Shown: one piece after another, positions 1-8,583 of the stretch
Layout of the letters: each line of letters begins with the position of its first letter
Numbering within the stretch: the stretch's first letter is position 1
Assembly: GCA_037439425.1 (NCBI GenBank)
Contig: JBBIWA010000027.1
Location: forward strand, 1 to 59,047
Direction: 5' to 3'
Length of the DNA: 59,047 bases
From: JBBIWA01 sp037439425
Lineage (GTDB): Bacteria; Acidobacteriota; Blastocatellia; RBC074
Made by a program: the position numbers and the translations under genes
The notes under the pieces: generated by a model
Seen by the model: the letters and a program-made list of their open reading frames with translations, nothing else
Database searches by the model: none
What the model was told of the DNA's origin: nothing

Positions 1-128
1 CAGGGGATAACATCGCGCTGGAAGTGGAGTTGATCACGCCGATAGCGATGGAGAAGGGGCTGCGTTTTGCGATTCGGGAAGGTGGCCGCACGGTCGGTGC
101 AGGCACGATCTCCGAAATTATCGAGTAA
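1..128 (+). CDS. tuf: Elongation factor Tu, C-terminal end (5' partial)
   Basis: The reading frame is open from base 3 to the TAA at 126-128 and ends in the classic EF-Tu domain 3 tail: GDNIALEVEL, then MEKGLRFAIREGGRTVGAG, then a short ISEIIE end. EF-Tu delivers aminoacyl-tRNA to the ribosome as a GTP complex in the cytoplasm. Only the last ~41 residues are inside the window. Its place directly before rpsJ is the usual str-to-S10 junction in many bacteria. The family call is very secure. Confidence 0.95.
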   Translation, partial: GDNIALEVELITPIAMEKGLRFAIREGGRTVGAGTISEIIE

Positions 129-197
129 GAGTCATCTTGTCAGTTGACCGCTGCAAGAGGCGACTGGCAACACCTGAGCACTGATGATCGGACAAAT

Positions 198-524
198 ATG
201 CTGAACGAGAAGATCAGAATTCGCCTGAAAGCTTACGACTACCGCGTGCTTGACCAGTCTACGGCTGAGATCGTCGAGACGGCGAAACGAACCGGCGCGC
301 GTGTTGCCGGTCCCATCCCGCTCCCGACAGTGAAAAACAAATGGACAGTGCTGAAATCGCCGCATGTGGATAAAAAGTCGCGCGAGCAGTTTGAGATTCG
401 CACGCATAAGCGGCTGATGGATATCCTTGATCCCACACCGCAGACGATGGATGCGCTGATGAAACTCGATCTGCCAGCGGGAGTTGACGCTGAGATCAAA
501 GCTTTCGGACGCGACCGCAGGTAA
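198..524 (+). CDS. rpsJ: 30S ribosomal protein S10
   Basis: This 108-residue protein has the uS10 signatures IRIRLKAYDYRVLDQS near the N-terminus, GPIPLPT, and the HVDKKSREQFEIRTHKR segment. It is part of the 30S head, and S10 (NusE) also takes part in antitermination. The open frame reaches back to a TTG at 144, but homologous sequence begins at ATG 198 (MLNEKIRIR), so 198 is taken as the start. No strong Shine-Dalgarno is visible before it. It opens the S10 operon about 70 bp after tuf and is followed by a structured spacer before rplC. Confidence 0.95.
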   Translation: MLNEKIRIRLKAYDYRVLDQSTAEIVETAKRTGARVAGPIPLPTVKNKWTVLKSPHVDKKSREQFEIRTHKRLMDILDPTPQTMDALMKLDLPAGVDAEIKAFGRDRR

Positions 525-531
525 GAAAGCT

Positions 532-590
532 GGCCCCCTTCTCGTCAGATGTAAATCGTCTGGGGTGAATGGTGTCCAGCCTAGGGGGCC
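532..590 (+). promoter_or_regulatory. Long-range hairpin in the rpsJ-rplC spacer
   Basis: GGCCCCCT at 532-539 pairs exactly with AGGGGGCC at 583-590. The stem extends outward to 11 pairs with one G-U. No T-tract follows, so it is not a standard terminator. It lies 43 bp before the rplC start in an otherwise unexplained spacer. A ribosomal-protein autoregulatory structure is possible but is inference. Confidence 0.35.
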
Positions 591-632
591 GGCTGTTGGC
601 GATCCACGACTAGTTGTTCCCGGGGAGTGATA

Positions 633-1271
633 ATGGTCAATGGAATAATTGGCAAGAAGCTAGGCATGACACAGATCTTTGCAGAGGACGGCACAGTCAT
701 ACCGGTGACCGTGATCAAGGCCGGCCCCTGTGTCGTGGTGCAGCGCAAGACGGTGGCGAAAGATGGATACGAAGCAGTGCAGCTGGGACTGGTCGAAGAG
801 AGAGCTCCCAGACACGTCAATAAACCGATGAAGGGCCACTTCCAGAAGGCCGGCGTCCCGCCCACTCGAATTCTCCGCGAATTTCGCATCCGCGGTGATG
901 AGGAAGGGGCCAATGTCGGGGATAAGGTGCTGGTCAGCCAGTTTGTCGAAGACGAGCTGGTAGATGTTATCGGCACGAGCAAAGGGCGAGGGTTTGCTGG
1001 CTTCGTGAAGCGGCACGGTTTTGCGGGCGGCCGCGCCACACACGGTTCGATGTTCCATCGGGCGCCTGGTTCGATTGGCGCCTCGGCTTTCCCCTCGCGA
1101 GTGCTCAAAGGGACCCGCATGGCGGGGCATATGGGCGTCGAGCGTAAGACGATCAAAAACCTCCGCGTGGTCCGGGTGGATGCTGAAGAGAATTTGCTGC
1201 TGGTGCGTGGAGCTGTGCCTGGCCCGACCGGCGCCTATATCTTGATCAGGAAGGCGAAGACAGCCCGGTGA
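633..1271 (+). CDS. rplC: 50S ribosomal protein L3
   Basis: uL3, 212 residues. Visible signatures are GKKLGMTQIF at the N-terminus, the central GRGFAGFVKRHGFAGG loop that reaches the peptidyl-transferase centre, and GSIGASAFPSRVLKGTRMAGHMG. uL3 is an early assembly protein that binds 23S rRNA. ATG 633 is preferred over the in-frame GTG at 627 because the GGGGAG ribosome binding site at 622-627 overlaps the GTG and is well spaced from the ATG. The size is normal for the family. Confidence 0.96.
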   Translation: MVNGIIGKKLGMTQIFAEDGTVIPVTVIKAGPCVVVQRKTVAKDGYEAVQLGLVEERAPRHVNKPMKGHFQKAGVPPTRILREFRIRGDEEGANVGDKVLVSQFVEDELVDVIGTSKGRGFAGFVKRHGFAGGRATHGSMFHRAPGSIGASAFPSRVLKGTRMAGHMGVERKTIKNLRVVRVDAEENLLLVRGAVPGPTGAYILIRKAKTAR

Positions 1272-1331
1272 TTCAGTCTGGTGAGGTCAAAGTCCCGGGC
1301 TCGGAGACCTTCTGGCTTTTGAGGAGGCAGG

Positions 1332-1997
1332 ATGCCAATAGTGGAAGTCAAGAATTTGAAGAATGAAAAGGTAGGGGAGCTGGAGCTGAAGGAGGAGGTC
1401 TTTGGGGTGCCGTTGAATGAAGCGTTGATTTATGATGCGGTCAAAAACTACCTGGACAATCAACGCGCCGGCACTTCGGCGACCAAGACGCGCGGCAACA
1501 CTTCCGGCAGCGGTAAGAAACTTTGGCGACAGAAGGGGACCGGACGCGCACGCATTGCCAGCTTGCGTTCTCCATTGTGGAGAGGAGGTGGGAGCGTGCA
1601 CGGGCCTCAACCGCGCGACTGGAGCTATAAGTTACCTAAAAAGATGAAGCGTGGGGCGCTCGCTTCGGCCCTCTCTGAGCGGCTGCGAGAAGGCAATCTG
1701 GTGGTGGTGGAGGATTTCAATCTGGAGAGCGTGGAAGTCAAAGATAGAAAGGGTAATCCGCTGGCCAGCCACAAGACGAAGAAGTTTTTGGCCGTTGCGC
1801 AAGCACTCGGGCTAGGGAGAAAGACGATCCTGGTGGATAAGGCGCTGCCGGCTCAGCTCGCACTCTCAGCGCGCAATGTGCCTGGGGTAACGCTGGCGCC
1901 GAGCGCCAAGCTCAACATTTATGATGTGCTCTACCACGACAAGTTGATTTTCACACGCGAGGCAATTAGTTCGCTGCAAGAGAGGTTGAGCAGATAA
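1332..1997 (+). CDS. rplD: 50S ribosomal protein L4
   Basis: uL4, 221 residues. The signature is the exit-tunnel loop with KTRGNTSGSGKKLWRQKGTGRAR followed by SPLWRGGGSVHGPQPRDWSYKLPKKM. L4 binds 23S rRNA and lines the nascent peptide tunnel; in enterobacteria it represses the S10 operon. The start has a strong GAGGAGG ribosome binding site at 1321-1327. A spacer of about 60 bp separates it from rplC. Confidence 0.96.
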   Translation: MPIVEVKNLKNEKVGELELKEEVFGVPLNEALIYDAVKNYLDNQRAGTSATKTRGNTSGSGKKLWRQKGTGRARIASLRSPLWRGGGSVHGPQPRDWSYKLPKKMKRGALASALSERLREGNLVVVEDFNLESVEVKDRKGNPLASHKTKKFLAVAQALGLGRKTILVDKALPAQLALSARNVPGVTLAPSAKLNIYDVLYHDKLIFTREAISSLQERLSR

Positions 1998-2040
1998 AAC
2001 ACGCTCCGGAAGAGGGGCGCGAGGTGAGGATCAAGTAGCC

Positions 2041-2355
2041 ATGAAGAAAACGATCTGGGATGTTCTCAAAGTGCCGGTGATCACCGAGAAGGCTCTCGAT
2101 CTTAAGGGAGAGGAAGAAGAGGAGCTCCAGAAACAGGTGCTCACCTTCCGAGTAGACCCGGAAGCCAGCAAGCAGGCGATCAAGAAGGCTGTCGAAACGA
2201 TCTTCAAAGTGAAAGTTGAGAAGGTCCGGGTCGTTAACTACCGCGGCAAGATGGTGCGTCGTGGTCGTACCCTGGGACGCAAGCCGGACTGGAAGAAAGC
2301 CTATGTGACCTTACGCGCTGGCGAACCACAGATTGAGTATGGCGAGGTCATTTAG
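2041..2355 (+). CDS. rplW: 50S ribosomal protein L23
   Basis: uL23, 104 residues. It begins with WDVLKVPVITEKAL and contains the typical KKAVETIFKVKVEKVRVVNYRGK segment. L23 sits at the tunnel exit and docks trigger factor and SRP. A short acidic stretch (GEEEEELQ, about residues 24-31) replaces a usually variable turn. Its frame ends at 2355, 59 bp before the rplB start. Confidence 0.95.
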   Translation: MKKTIWDVLKVPVITEKALDLKGEEEEELQKQVLTFRVDPEASKQAIKKAVETIFKVKVEKVRVVNYRGKMVRRGRTLGRKPDWKKAYVTLRAGEPQIEYGEVI

Positions 2356-2414
2356 TGCCTGAGTTCCTGCCGAACATTCACAACGCTTGGCGGGATCTGC
2401 TTCACGAGGTAGAG

Positions 2415-3239
2415 ATGGGAATCAAAAAGCTAAGTCCAACAAGTCCTGCACGACGCTATCAAACCTATCTGACAAACGAGGAGCTGACGGTAAGTGAGCC
2501 GTACAAGCCCCTCACGGTCAGCAAGAAGCGCATCAGCGGGCGGAACAATCACGGCCATATTACCGTGCGTCATCGTGGTGGGGGACATAAACGCCACTAC
2601 CGGATTATTGATTTCAAACGCGACAAGATTGGCATCCCGGGCAAAGTGGCCACCATTGAATACGATCCGAATCGCTCAGCGCGAATTGCCTTAATCAACT
2701 ATGTGGATGGGGAGAAACGCTACATCCTTGCTCCCGCCGGTTTGCAGATCGGGCAAACAGTACTTTCCGGCCCGGAGGCCGACATTCTGACTGGCAATGC
2801 GCTGCCACTCAAAAACATTCCCCTTGGGACTCAGGTCCACAATGTGGAACTCAAGCCGGGCAAGGGTGGACAGATGGCTCGCAGCGCTGGCAGTTTCGCT
2901 CAGTTGGTAGCCAAAGAGGGTGAGCTGGCCCAGCTGCGGTTGCCTTCAGGAGAGATCCGTTTGGTCTCGGTTGACTGCATGGCCACCATTGGCCAGGTGG
3001 GCAATGTTGAGCACGAAAACGTCTCGATTGGTAAAGCTGGTCGCTCGCGCTGGATGGGCAAACGCCCGGCGGTACGCGGTGTGGCGATGAATCCCGTGGA
3101 TCATCCGCACGGGGGCGGTGAGGGCAAGACTTCCGGCGGACGTAATCCAGTAACGCCCTGGGGCCAACCGACCCGTGGCTACAAGACGCGCAATAACAAG
3201 CGCACCGACAAGTTTATTGTCAAACGGAGGAAGAAGTAA
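2415..3239 (+). CDS. rplB: 50S ribosomal protein L2
   Basis: uL2, 274 residues, the family's usual length. It starts MGIKKLSPTSPARRYQT and carries RISGRNNHGHITVRHRGGGHK, VEHENVSIGKAGRSRWMGKRP and the conserved C-terminal HPHGGGEGKTSGGRNPVTPWG, including the histidine region near the peptidyl-transferase centre. The frame is open from GTG 2355, but homology begins at ATG 2415, which has a GAGGTAGAG ribosome binding site just upstream. The upstream in-frame extension is therefore not used. Confidence 0.96.
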   Translation: MGIKKLSPTSPARRYQTYLTNEELTVSEPYKPLTVSKKRISGRNNHGHITVRHRGGGHKRHYRIIDFKRDKIGIPGKVATIEYDPNRSARIALINYVDGEKRYILAPAGLQIGQTVLSGPEADILTGNALPLKNIPLGTQVHNVELKPGKGGQMARSAGSFAQLVAKEGELAQLRLPSGEIRLVSVDCMATIGQVGNVEHENVSIGKAGRSRWMGKRPAVRGVAMNPVDHPHGGGEGKTSGGRNPVTPWGQPTRGYKTRNNKRTDKFIVKRRKK

Positions 3240-3324
3240 AAGCTTTGACTGGCAGTGAGTGACAAGTGACTGGCTGCCGCCTTTCGCTCATCACTAATTC
3301 TAGACATAGGGCATTACTAGACAT

Positions 3325-3618
3325 ATGGCACGTTCAGTTAAAAAAGGGCCGTTTGTTGATAGGCACCTGCTGAAAGCTATTCAGCGGATGAACGAGACGC
3401 GCGAAAAGAGGGTCCACAAAACCTGGTCGCGCCGTTCAACCATCATTCCAGAGATGGTAGGCCATACGCTGGCAGTCCACAATGGCAAGAAGTTCATCCC
3501 GGTCTATATCACAGAGAATATGGTGGGGCACAAACTTGGCGAGTTTGCCCCAACGCGTACCTTTAAGGGGCATTCGGACAAGGCTGAAAAAGCAGCGGCG
3601 GTAGCAGGTAAGAAGTAG
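3325..3618 (+). CDS. rpsS: 30S ribosomal protein S19
   Basis: uS19, 97 residues. Visible signatures are MARSVKKGPFVDRHLL, KTWSRRSTIIPEMVGHT, VHNGKKFIPVYITENMVGHKLGEFAPTRTFKGH. It is a 30S head protein next to S13 that contacts the A-site region. An 85-bp spacer separates it from rplB. That spacer contains a gtgagtgacaagtgact / ctcatcact word pair of a kind also seen elsewhere in the window. Confidence 0.96.
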   Translation: MARSVKKGPFVDRHLLKAIQRMNETREKRVHKTWSRRSTIIPEMVGHTLAVHNGKKFIPVYITENMVGHKLGEFAPTRTFKGHSDKAEKAAAVAGKK

Positions 3619-3687
3619 GGATGAAGCTCCTAGTTTGCTGACCCATCCTTCATCCCTGGTCCTTTGGCCTGCTGTGTGAGGTCTGAT

Positions 3688-4053
3688 ATGGAAGCGATCG
3701 CGATTGGAAGAAACGTCAAAGGTTCGTCACAAAAGGCAAAGCTGGTGGTGGACTTGATTCGCGGCAAGATGGTCAGCGAGGCTCTGGCCATTCTTCAATA
3801 CACGAATAAGCGCGCGGCCAAACCGATTGAGAAAGTGCTGCGCTCAGCTATGGCTAACGCGGAACAAAAGGCACAGGCGCAAAACATCGCAGTGGATGTA
3901 GATGAGCTCTGGGTCAAGGAATGTTACGTTGGGAAGGGGATAACGAAGCATCGCCGCCGCCTGCGGCCAGCGCCGATGGGGCGCGCCTACCGCGAGCGCC
4001 GTCACTATTGCCACATCACCGTTCGGCTTTCAAGTGAGAAGCGGACCAAGTAA
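3688..4053 (+). CDS. rplV: 50S ribosomal protein L22
   Basis: uL22, 121 residues. Signatures are RNVKGSSQKAKLVVDLIRGK, ALAILQYTNKRAAKPIEKVLRSA and the tunnel hairpin GITKHRRRLRPAPMGRAYRER. The open frame begins at 3664, but the eight extra residues do not resemble the family, so ATG 3688 is used. The protein lines the nascent chain tunnel together with L4. It is followed 10 bp later by rpsC. Confidence 0.95.
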   Translation: MEAIAIGRNVKGSSQKAKLVVDLIRGKMVSEALAILQYTNKRAAKPIEKVLRSAMANAEQKAQAQNIAVDVDELWVKECYVGKGITKHRRRLRPAPMGRAYRERRHYCHITVRLSSEKRTK

Positions 4054-4063
4054 GGGGGAGATT

Positions 4064-4714
<651 letters not shown>

Positions 4715-4756
4715 TCTGAGGAAGGACGGCGGAGAGAAAGAGTCCGCAACTGAACT

Positions 4757-5194
4757 ATGGCTGAATATAAAATTCCGAAGAAGGTCAAGTATCGCAAGCA
4801 GCAGCGCGGGCGTCGTTCCGGGCAGGCCAGTCGTGGTTCGAGCATCGCCTTCGGTGAGTTCGCACTCAAGGCGCTTGAACCTGCCTGGATTACAGGCAAA
4901 CAGATCGAGGCTGGCCGTATCGCCATCACTCGCTTTGTCAAGCGGGGCGGCAAACTCTGGATTCGCATCTTTCCAGATAAGCCGATTACCAAGAAACCGG
5001 CTGAGACGCGCATGGGCAAAGGCAAAGGGGCGCCTGAAGGCTGGGTCGCCGTAGTCAAACCGGGGCGTATCATCTTTGAGATGGAAGGAGTGGATCTGGA
5101 GACAGCGCGGGAGGCGATGAGACTGGCGGCTGCCAAACTGCCGATTAAGACCAGATTCGTCACCCGCCACGAGCAAGAGGGAGGGGCGCTGTGA
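4757..5194 (+). CDS. rplP: 50S ribosomal protein L16
   Basis: uL16, 145 residues. Signatures are KKVKYRKQQRGRRSGQASRG, FGEFALKALEPAWITGKQIEAGR and the loop region PITKKPAETRMGKGKGAPEGW near the A-site tRNA elbow. Its stop codon overlaps the GTG start of rpmC (GTGA at 5191-5194), which suggests translational coupling. Confidence 0.96.
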   Translation: MAEYKIPKKVKYRKQQRGRRSGQASRGSSIAFGEFALKALEPAWITGKQIEAGRIAITRFVKRGGKLWIRIFPDKPITKKPAETRMGKGKGAPEGWVAVVKPGRIIFEMEGVDLETAREAMRLAAAKLPIKTRFVTRHEQEGGAL

Positions 5195-5397
5195 AGATTA
5201 AACTTGAGGATTTACGCAAGCAGACTACCGAAGAACTGCTTGGGCGCGAAGCGGAGCTTAAGGAGTCGCTGTTCCGGCTCAAATTCAAAAAAGCTCTGGG
5301 AGATACCGACACGGTCAAGCGGATTCGGGTCGAGAAGAAAGAGCTGGCGCGCATTAAAACCATCCTGCGCGCACGCGAGCTGGGGATCGAGCGATAA
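5191..5397 (+). CDS. rpmC: 50S ribosomal protein L29
   Basis: uL29, 68 residues, a two-helix coiled protein near the tunnel exit. The family pattern is ELREKSxEEL-like (here DLRKQTTEELLGREAELKES), then FRLKFKKALGD and the VKRIRVEKKELARIKTILRAR helix. It starts with GTG at 5191, overlapping the rplP TGA, and has GAGGGAGGGG just upstream. The size is normal. Confidence 0.94.
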   Translation: MKIKLEDLRKQTTEELLGREAELKESLFRLKFKKALGDTDTVKRIRVEKKELARIKTILRARELGIER

Positions 5398-5418
5398 ACT
5401 GCTGGGGAGAGCTGAAAT

Positions 5419-5778
5419 ATGGAAGAGGTGAAAGAGACTACAGAGGCCGCAACCGAAACGGCAAGCCCTGCTCCAGAAGAGGCGCAAGCTGAAGCCAGCC
5501 TCATCGCCCCAACCCGAGTTGCGGCGCGAGGGCGACGGGCTGAAAAGATCGGGATTGTCACTAGCGACAAAATGCAGAAGACGGTAGTGGTGCGGGTGGA
5601 CCGGCTGGTCAAGCATCCGGTATATAAGCGCTACGTCCGTCGCCGCTCCAAGTTCATGGCGCATAATGAGATTGAGGGTGTCGCAGTGGGGGATCAGGTG
5701 CGCATCGTTGAGACGCGCCCCCTTTCGGCACGCAAACGTTGGCGCGTTGTCGAAGTGCTGCGCAAGGCGAGTAAGTAG
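5419..5778 (+). CDS. rpsQ: 30S ribosomal protein S17 with N-terminal extension
   Basis: The C-terminal ~78 residues are a normal uS17: RAEKIGIVTSDKMQKTVVV, HPVYKRYVRRRSKFMAHNE, GDQVRIVETRPLSARKRWRVVEV. It binds 16S rRNA near the 5' domain. The gene is longer than usual (119 against about 85 residues). The first ~40 residues are rich in Glu, Ala and Thr (EEVKETTEAATETASPAPEE) and look disordered. A GGGGAGAGCTG site precedes ATG 5419, and no other good ATG starts the core, so the extension appears real. Confidence 0.93.
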   Translation: MEEVKETTEAATETASPAPEEAQAEASLIAPTRVAARGRRAEKIGIVTSDKMQKTVVVRVDRLVKHPVYKRYVRRRSKFMAHNEIEGVAVGDQVRIVETRPLSARKRWRVVEVLRKASK

Positions 5779-5818
5779 AAGAGAGAAGGGCCGCCACTAT
5801 CTGAAAGGGAGAAGGCTT

Positions 5819-6187
5819 ATGGTTCAAATGCGTTCGATTCTAGAGGTGGCAGATAATTCCGGGGCGAAGAAGATCGCGATGATTCTTCCGCTAGGTGGCA
5901 ATACGGGGCTGCGCGCGAGTTTGGGCGATGTGATCACGGCTTCGGTCAAAGAAGCTAACCCTGACGGCGCGGTCAAGAAGAAACAGGTTGTCAGGGCTGT
6001 CATCGTGCGAACCCGCAAAGAAGTCCGGCGCAAGGATGGAACTTATATCCGCTTCGATCAAAATGCTGCTGTTCTAATCAAGCCTGACGGCGAACCGGTC
6101 GGCACGCGCGTCTTCGGGCCGGTCGCGCGTGAACTGCGTGAGAAGGGCTTTATGAAGATTGTCAGCCTGGCTCCTGAGGTGATCTAA
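5819..6187 (+). CDS. rplN: 50S ribosomal protein L14
   Basis: uL14, 122 residues, exactly the usual length. Signatures are MRSILEVADNSGAKKI, GDVITASVKEANPDG and AVIVRTRKEVRRKDGTYIRF, ending FMKIVSLAPEVI. ATG 5819 follows AAAGGGAGAAGG. The frame is open from 5666, but that stretch overlaps rpsQ and is not homologous. L14 forms intersubunit bridges with 16S rRNA. Confidence 0.96.
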   Translation: MVQMRSILEVADNSGAKKIAMILPLGGNTGLRASLGDVITASVKEANPDGAVKKKQVVRAVIVRTRKEVRRKDGTYIRFDQNAAVLIKPDGEPVGTRVFGPVARELREKGFMKIVSLAPEVI

Positions 6188-6211
6188 ACCCGGCGCGAAA
6201 GAGAGGCAACT

Positions 6212-6544
6212 ATGGCAGCCAGATTCAAAATCAAGAAGAATGATCAGGTGATGGTGATTTCTGGGCGCGACAAAGGCAAGCGCGGGCGCGTCATTGAGGT
6301 GCTCACCAAAGAGGGAAAGGTGATGGTGGAAGGCATCAACATCAAGAAGAAACATGTACGCCCCAATCGCCAGCGCGGTATTGCGGGCGGCATCCTCGAG
6401 CGTGAAGCTCCGATTGACATCTCTAACGTGATGGTACTGGATCCTGAGACGCGCAAACCCACCCGGGTCGCTTATCAGGTTCTCCAGGACGGGAGGAAAG
6501 TGCGCGTCTCCAAGCGGACCGGTACGGTGGTCGAATACCAGTAA
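6212..6544 (+). CDS. rplX: 50S ribosomal protein L24
   Basis: uL24, 110 residues, with a KOW motif: IKKNDQVMVISGRDKGKRGRV, then VEGINIKKKHVRPNRQRGIAGGI and ISNVMVLDPETRKPTRVAY. It is one of the assembly initiators of the large subunit. A GAGAGGCAACT site lies before the ATG. An 80-bp spacer separates it from rplE. Confidence 0.95.
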   Translation: MAARFKIKKNDQVMVISGRDKGKRGRVIEVLTKEGKVMVEGINIKKKHVRPNRQRGIAGGILEREAPIDISNVMVLDPETRKPTRVAYQVLQDGRKVRVSKRTGTVVEYQ

Positions 6545-6624
6545 CAGGGTGCAGGATTGTCGGTCGAGAGGGGAGATCAGCTCAGCTCGCGTTTGGCATT
6601 TAAGGCTCAAGACTAAGATCAGCT

Positions 6625-7167
6625 ATGACACCACGACTGAAAGAAAAATTCATCAAAGAGGTCGCTCCGGCTCTCGCTAAAGAGTTCGGTTATCGGAACC
6701 CGATGAGCATCCCGAAGCTGGAGAAGATTGTCGTCAATATGGGATTGGGCGAGGCCATCCAGAATGCAAAGGTCCTCGATCATGCGATCAATGATCTGGC
6801 CACCATTACGGGGCAGCGTCCAGTAATTACCAAAGCGAAGAAGTCAATTGCAGCCTTCAAGCTGCGTGCTGGGATGAGCATCGGAGCCATGGTCACCTTG
6901 CGTGGAGACCGGATGTATGAGTTTCTGGATCGCTTGGTCAATATCGTGCTGCCGCGCGTGCGTGATTTCCGTGGTGTCTCCGCCAAGTCATTCGATGGGC
7001 GTGGCAATTATACGCTGGGGCTGCGCGATCAGTTGATCTTCCCAGAGATTGATTTCGGCAAAGTGGACAAAGCGCGCGGAATGAATATTTCAATCGTGAC
7101 TACGGCAAAGACAGATGAAGAGGCGCGTGCGCTACTGCGCCATCTGGGTATGCCGTTTAGACAGTGA
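6625..7167 (+). CDS. rplE: 50S ribosomal protein L5
   Basis: uL5, 180 residues. Signatures are YRNPMSIPKLEKIVVNMGLGEA, GQRPVITKAKKSIAAFKLR, MTLRGD-like VTLRGDRMYEFLDRL, VRDFRGVSAKSFDGRGNYTLG and FPEIDFGKVDKARGMNISI. It binds 5S rRNA in the central protuberance with L18. The length is normal. Confidence 0.96.
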   Translation: MTPRLKEKFIKEVAPALAKEFGYRNPMSIPKLEKIVVNMGLGEAIQNAKVLDHAINDLATITGQRPVITKAKKSIAAFKLRAGMSIGAMVTLRGDRMYEFLDRLVNIVLPRVRDFRGVSAKSFDGRGNYTLGLRDQLIFPEIDFGKVDKARGMNISIVTTAKTDEEARALLRHLGMPFRQ

Positions 7168-7191
7168 GAGGAGAAGTCGAGATTTAAGACT

Positions 7192-7377
7192 ATGGCTAAG
7201 CTCTCAAAGATCGTGCAGGCCAATCGGAAGCCGAAATTTAAGGTGCGCGCCTATAACCGTTGTAAACGTTGTGGCCGCCCACGTGGTTACTTGCGGCAGT
7301 TCTCGTTGTGCCGCATCTGCTTCCGTCAACTGGCGCTGATGGGGGAGATCCCCGGCGTGACTAAGTCGAGCTGGTAA
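7192..7377 (+). CDS. rpsN: 30S ribosomal protein S14, zinc-binding type
   Basis: uS14 of the short type Z, 61 residues. It has the four-cysteine zinc site in CKRCGRPRGYLRQFSLCRICF. The longer zinc-free S14 lacks these cysteines. It sits in the canonical place between rplE and rpsH. Together with cysteine-bearing S4, L36 and L31 in this window it indicates zinc-dependent ribosomal paralogues. Confidence 0.96.
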   Translation: MAKLSKIVQANRKPKFKVRAYNRCKRCGRPRGYLRQFSLCRICFRQLALMGEIPGVTKSSW

Positions 7378-7465
7378 ATGTGAGAGGCAGTGACGAGCAG
7401 CCACTAAGCGCAATGACCCATAGTTGCTCGTTGCCCACCCTCAGCTACCAAGTGGAGTCGAGAAG

Positions 7466-7864
7466 ATGAGTGATCCGATTGGAGATATGTTGACCTGCAT
7501 TCGTAACGCCATTGCGGCACGTCATGCCAAAGTGGATATTCCGGCCTCGCGGCTGAAGATAGAACTGGCGCGCATCCTCAAGGAGGAGGGCTACATTACC
7601 AACTACAGCATCAAAACGACCGAAGGAAGCAGCGCCCGCACGCTGCGCATCTTTCTACGGTATGGGCCGAAAGGTGAGAGTGCGATTTCACACTTGAGCC
7701 GCGTGTCGCGACCGAGCCGCCGCGTCTATGTGCCGAGCAAAGAGATTCCTAAAGTCCTGGGCGGTCTTGGGATTAATATCCTGAGCACTTCAAAAGGAGT
7801 GATGACTGGCAAGCAGGCCCGGCGTCTAAATGTTGGTGGCGAGGTGCTGTGTCAGATCTACTAA
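7466..7864 (+). CDS. rpsH: 30S ribosomal protein S8
   Basis: uS8, 132 residues. It starts MSDPIGDMLTCIRNAIAARH and has ILKEEGYITNY, SRPSRRVYVPSKEIPKVLGGLG and the C-terminal STSKGVMTGKQARRLNVGGE. It binds 16S helix 21, and in E. coli represses the spc operon. ATG 7466 follows GTGGAGTCGAGAAG. The longer frame from 7424 reads through a spacer and is not used. Confidence 0.95.
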   Translation: MSDPIGDMLTCIRNAIAARHAKVDIPASRLKIELARILKEEGYITNYSIKTTEGSSARTLRIFLRYGPKGESAISHLSRVSRPSRRVYVPSKEIPKVLGGLGINILSTSKGVMTGKQARRLNVGGEVLCQIY

Positions 7865-7958
7865 TAGCCCCTGGCCCTTTGCTCCTGGTCCTTCGTTCAT
7901 CAACAACCGAGGTCCTGACTGGGGAGAGATGAGCTCAGGGGAAGGAGTGAGATAGCTT

Positions 7959-8513
7959 ATGTCACGAGTAGGGAAAAAAGTCATCGAGGTGCCAAAAGAG
8001 GTCGAGGTCAATCTCACCGAATCAGCGGTCGAGGTGCAGGGGCCGAAAGGTAAATTGACGACGCCAGTGCCGCCTGGCATTAGCTTCAAGCTAGAGGACG
8101 GCAAGCTGCGTGCGGAGCGGCGCAGTGACGAAGAGGCAGCTTTGCACGGGCTAGCGCGCGCGCTAGTGGCCAATGCGATTGCCGGGGTGACCAAGGGGTT
8201 TACCCAGGAGATGGATCTGGTCGGCGTCGGTTATAAAGCTGAACTTAAAGGCCGGAGCATCATCTTCTCGCTAGGTTACTCTCATCCGGTGGAATTCGTT
8301 TTACCGGAGGGGGTGAGTGCCAGGATCGAGAAGTTGCCCCGAACGATCAATCAGTATCAAACAACGATCATACTTTCTTCGGCCGACCGCCAGCTCTTGG
8401 GACAGACGGCCGCTAATATGTATCGCTTGCGCAAGCCCGATGCTTACAAAGGCAAGGGCCTCCGCTATGCCGATCGCCCGCTGAAGCTCAAGCCGGGCAA
8501 GACAAGCAAGTAA
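7959..8513 (+). CDS. rplF: 50S ribosomal protein L6
   Basis: uL6, 184 residues, two related alpha/beta domains. Signatures are MSRVGKKVIEVPKEV, VQGPKGKL, GVTKGFTQEMDLVGVGYKAELKG, LGYSHPVEF and the tail LRKPDAYKGKGLRYADRPLKLKPGK. It lies near the sarcin-ricin loop. A 94-bp spacer separates it from rpsH. Confidence 0.96.
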   Translation: MSRVGKKVIEVPKEVEVNLTESAVEVQGPKGKLTTPVPPGISFKLEDGKLRAERRSDEEAALHGLARALVANAIAGVTKGFTQEMDLVGVGYKAELKGRSIIFSLGYSHPVEFVLPEGVSARIEKLPRTINQYQTTIILSSADRQLLGQTAANMYRLRKPDAYKGKGLRYADRPLKLKPGKTSK

Positions 8514-8583
8514 AGCTGCTCGCTGGGTTGAGAGTGAACCCCCAGGCGAGCCGAGTCTAAGCTCTGGAGTGATAAGGTTGACT

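Noticed and set aside
581..1156. 191-residue minus-strand frame
   Set aside because: It is antisense to rplC and shows no recognisable family. L3 on the plus strand is certain.
5666..5818. N-terminal extension of L14
   Set aside because: It overlaps rpsQ in another frame. L14 has its normal 122-residue length from 5819, with a ribosome binding site.
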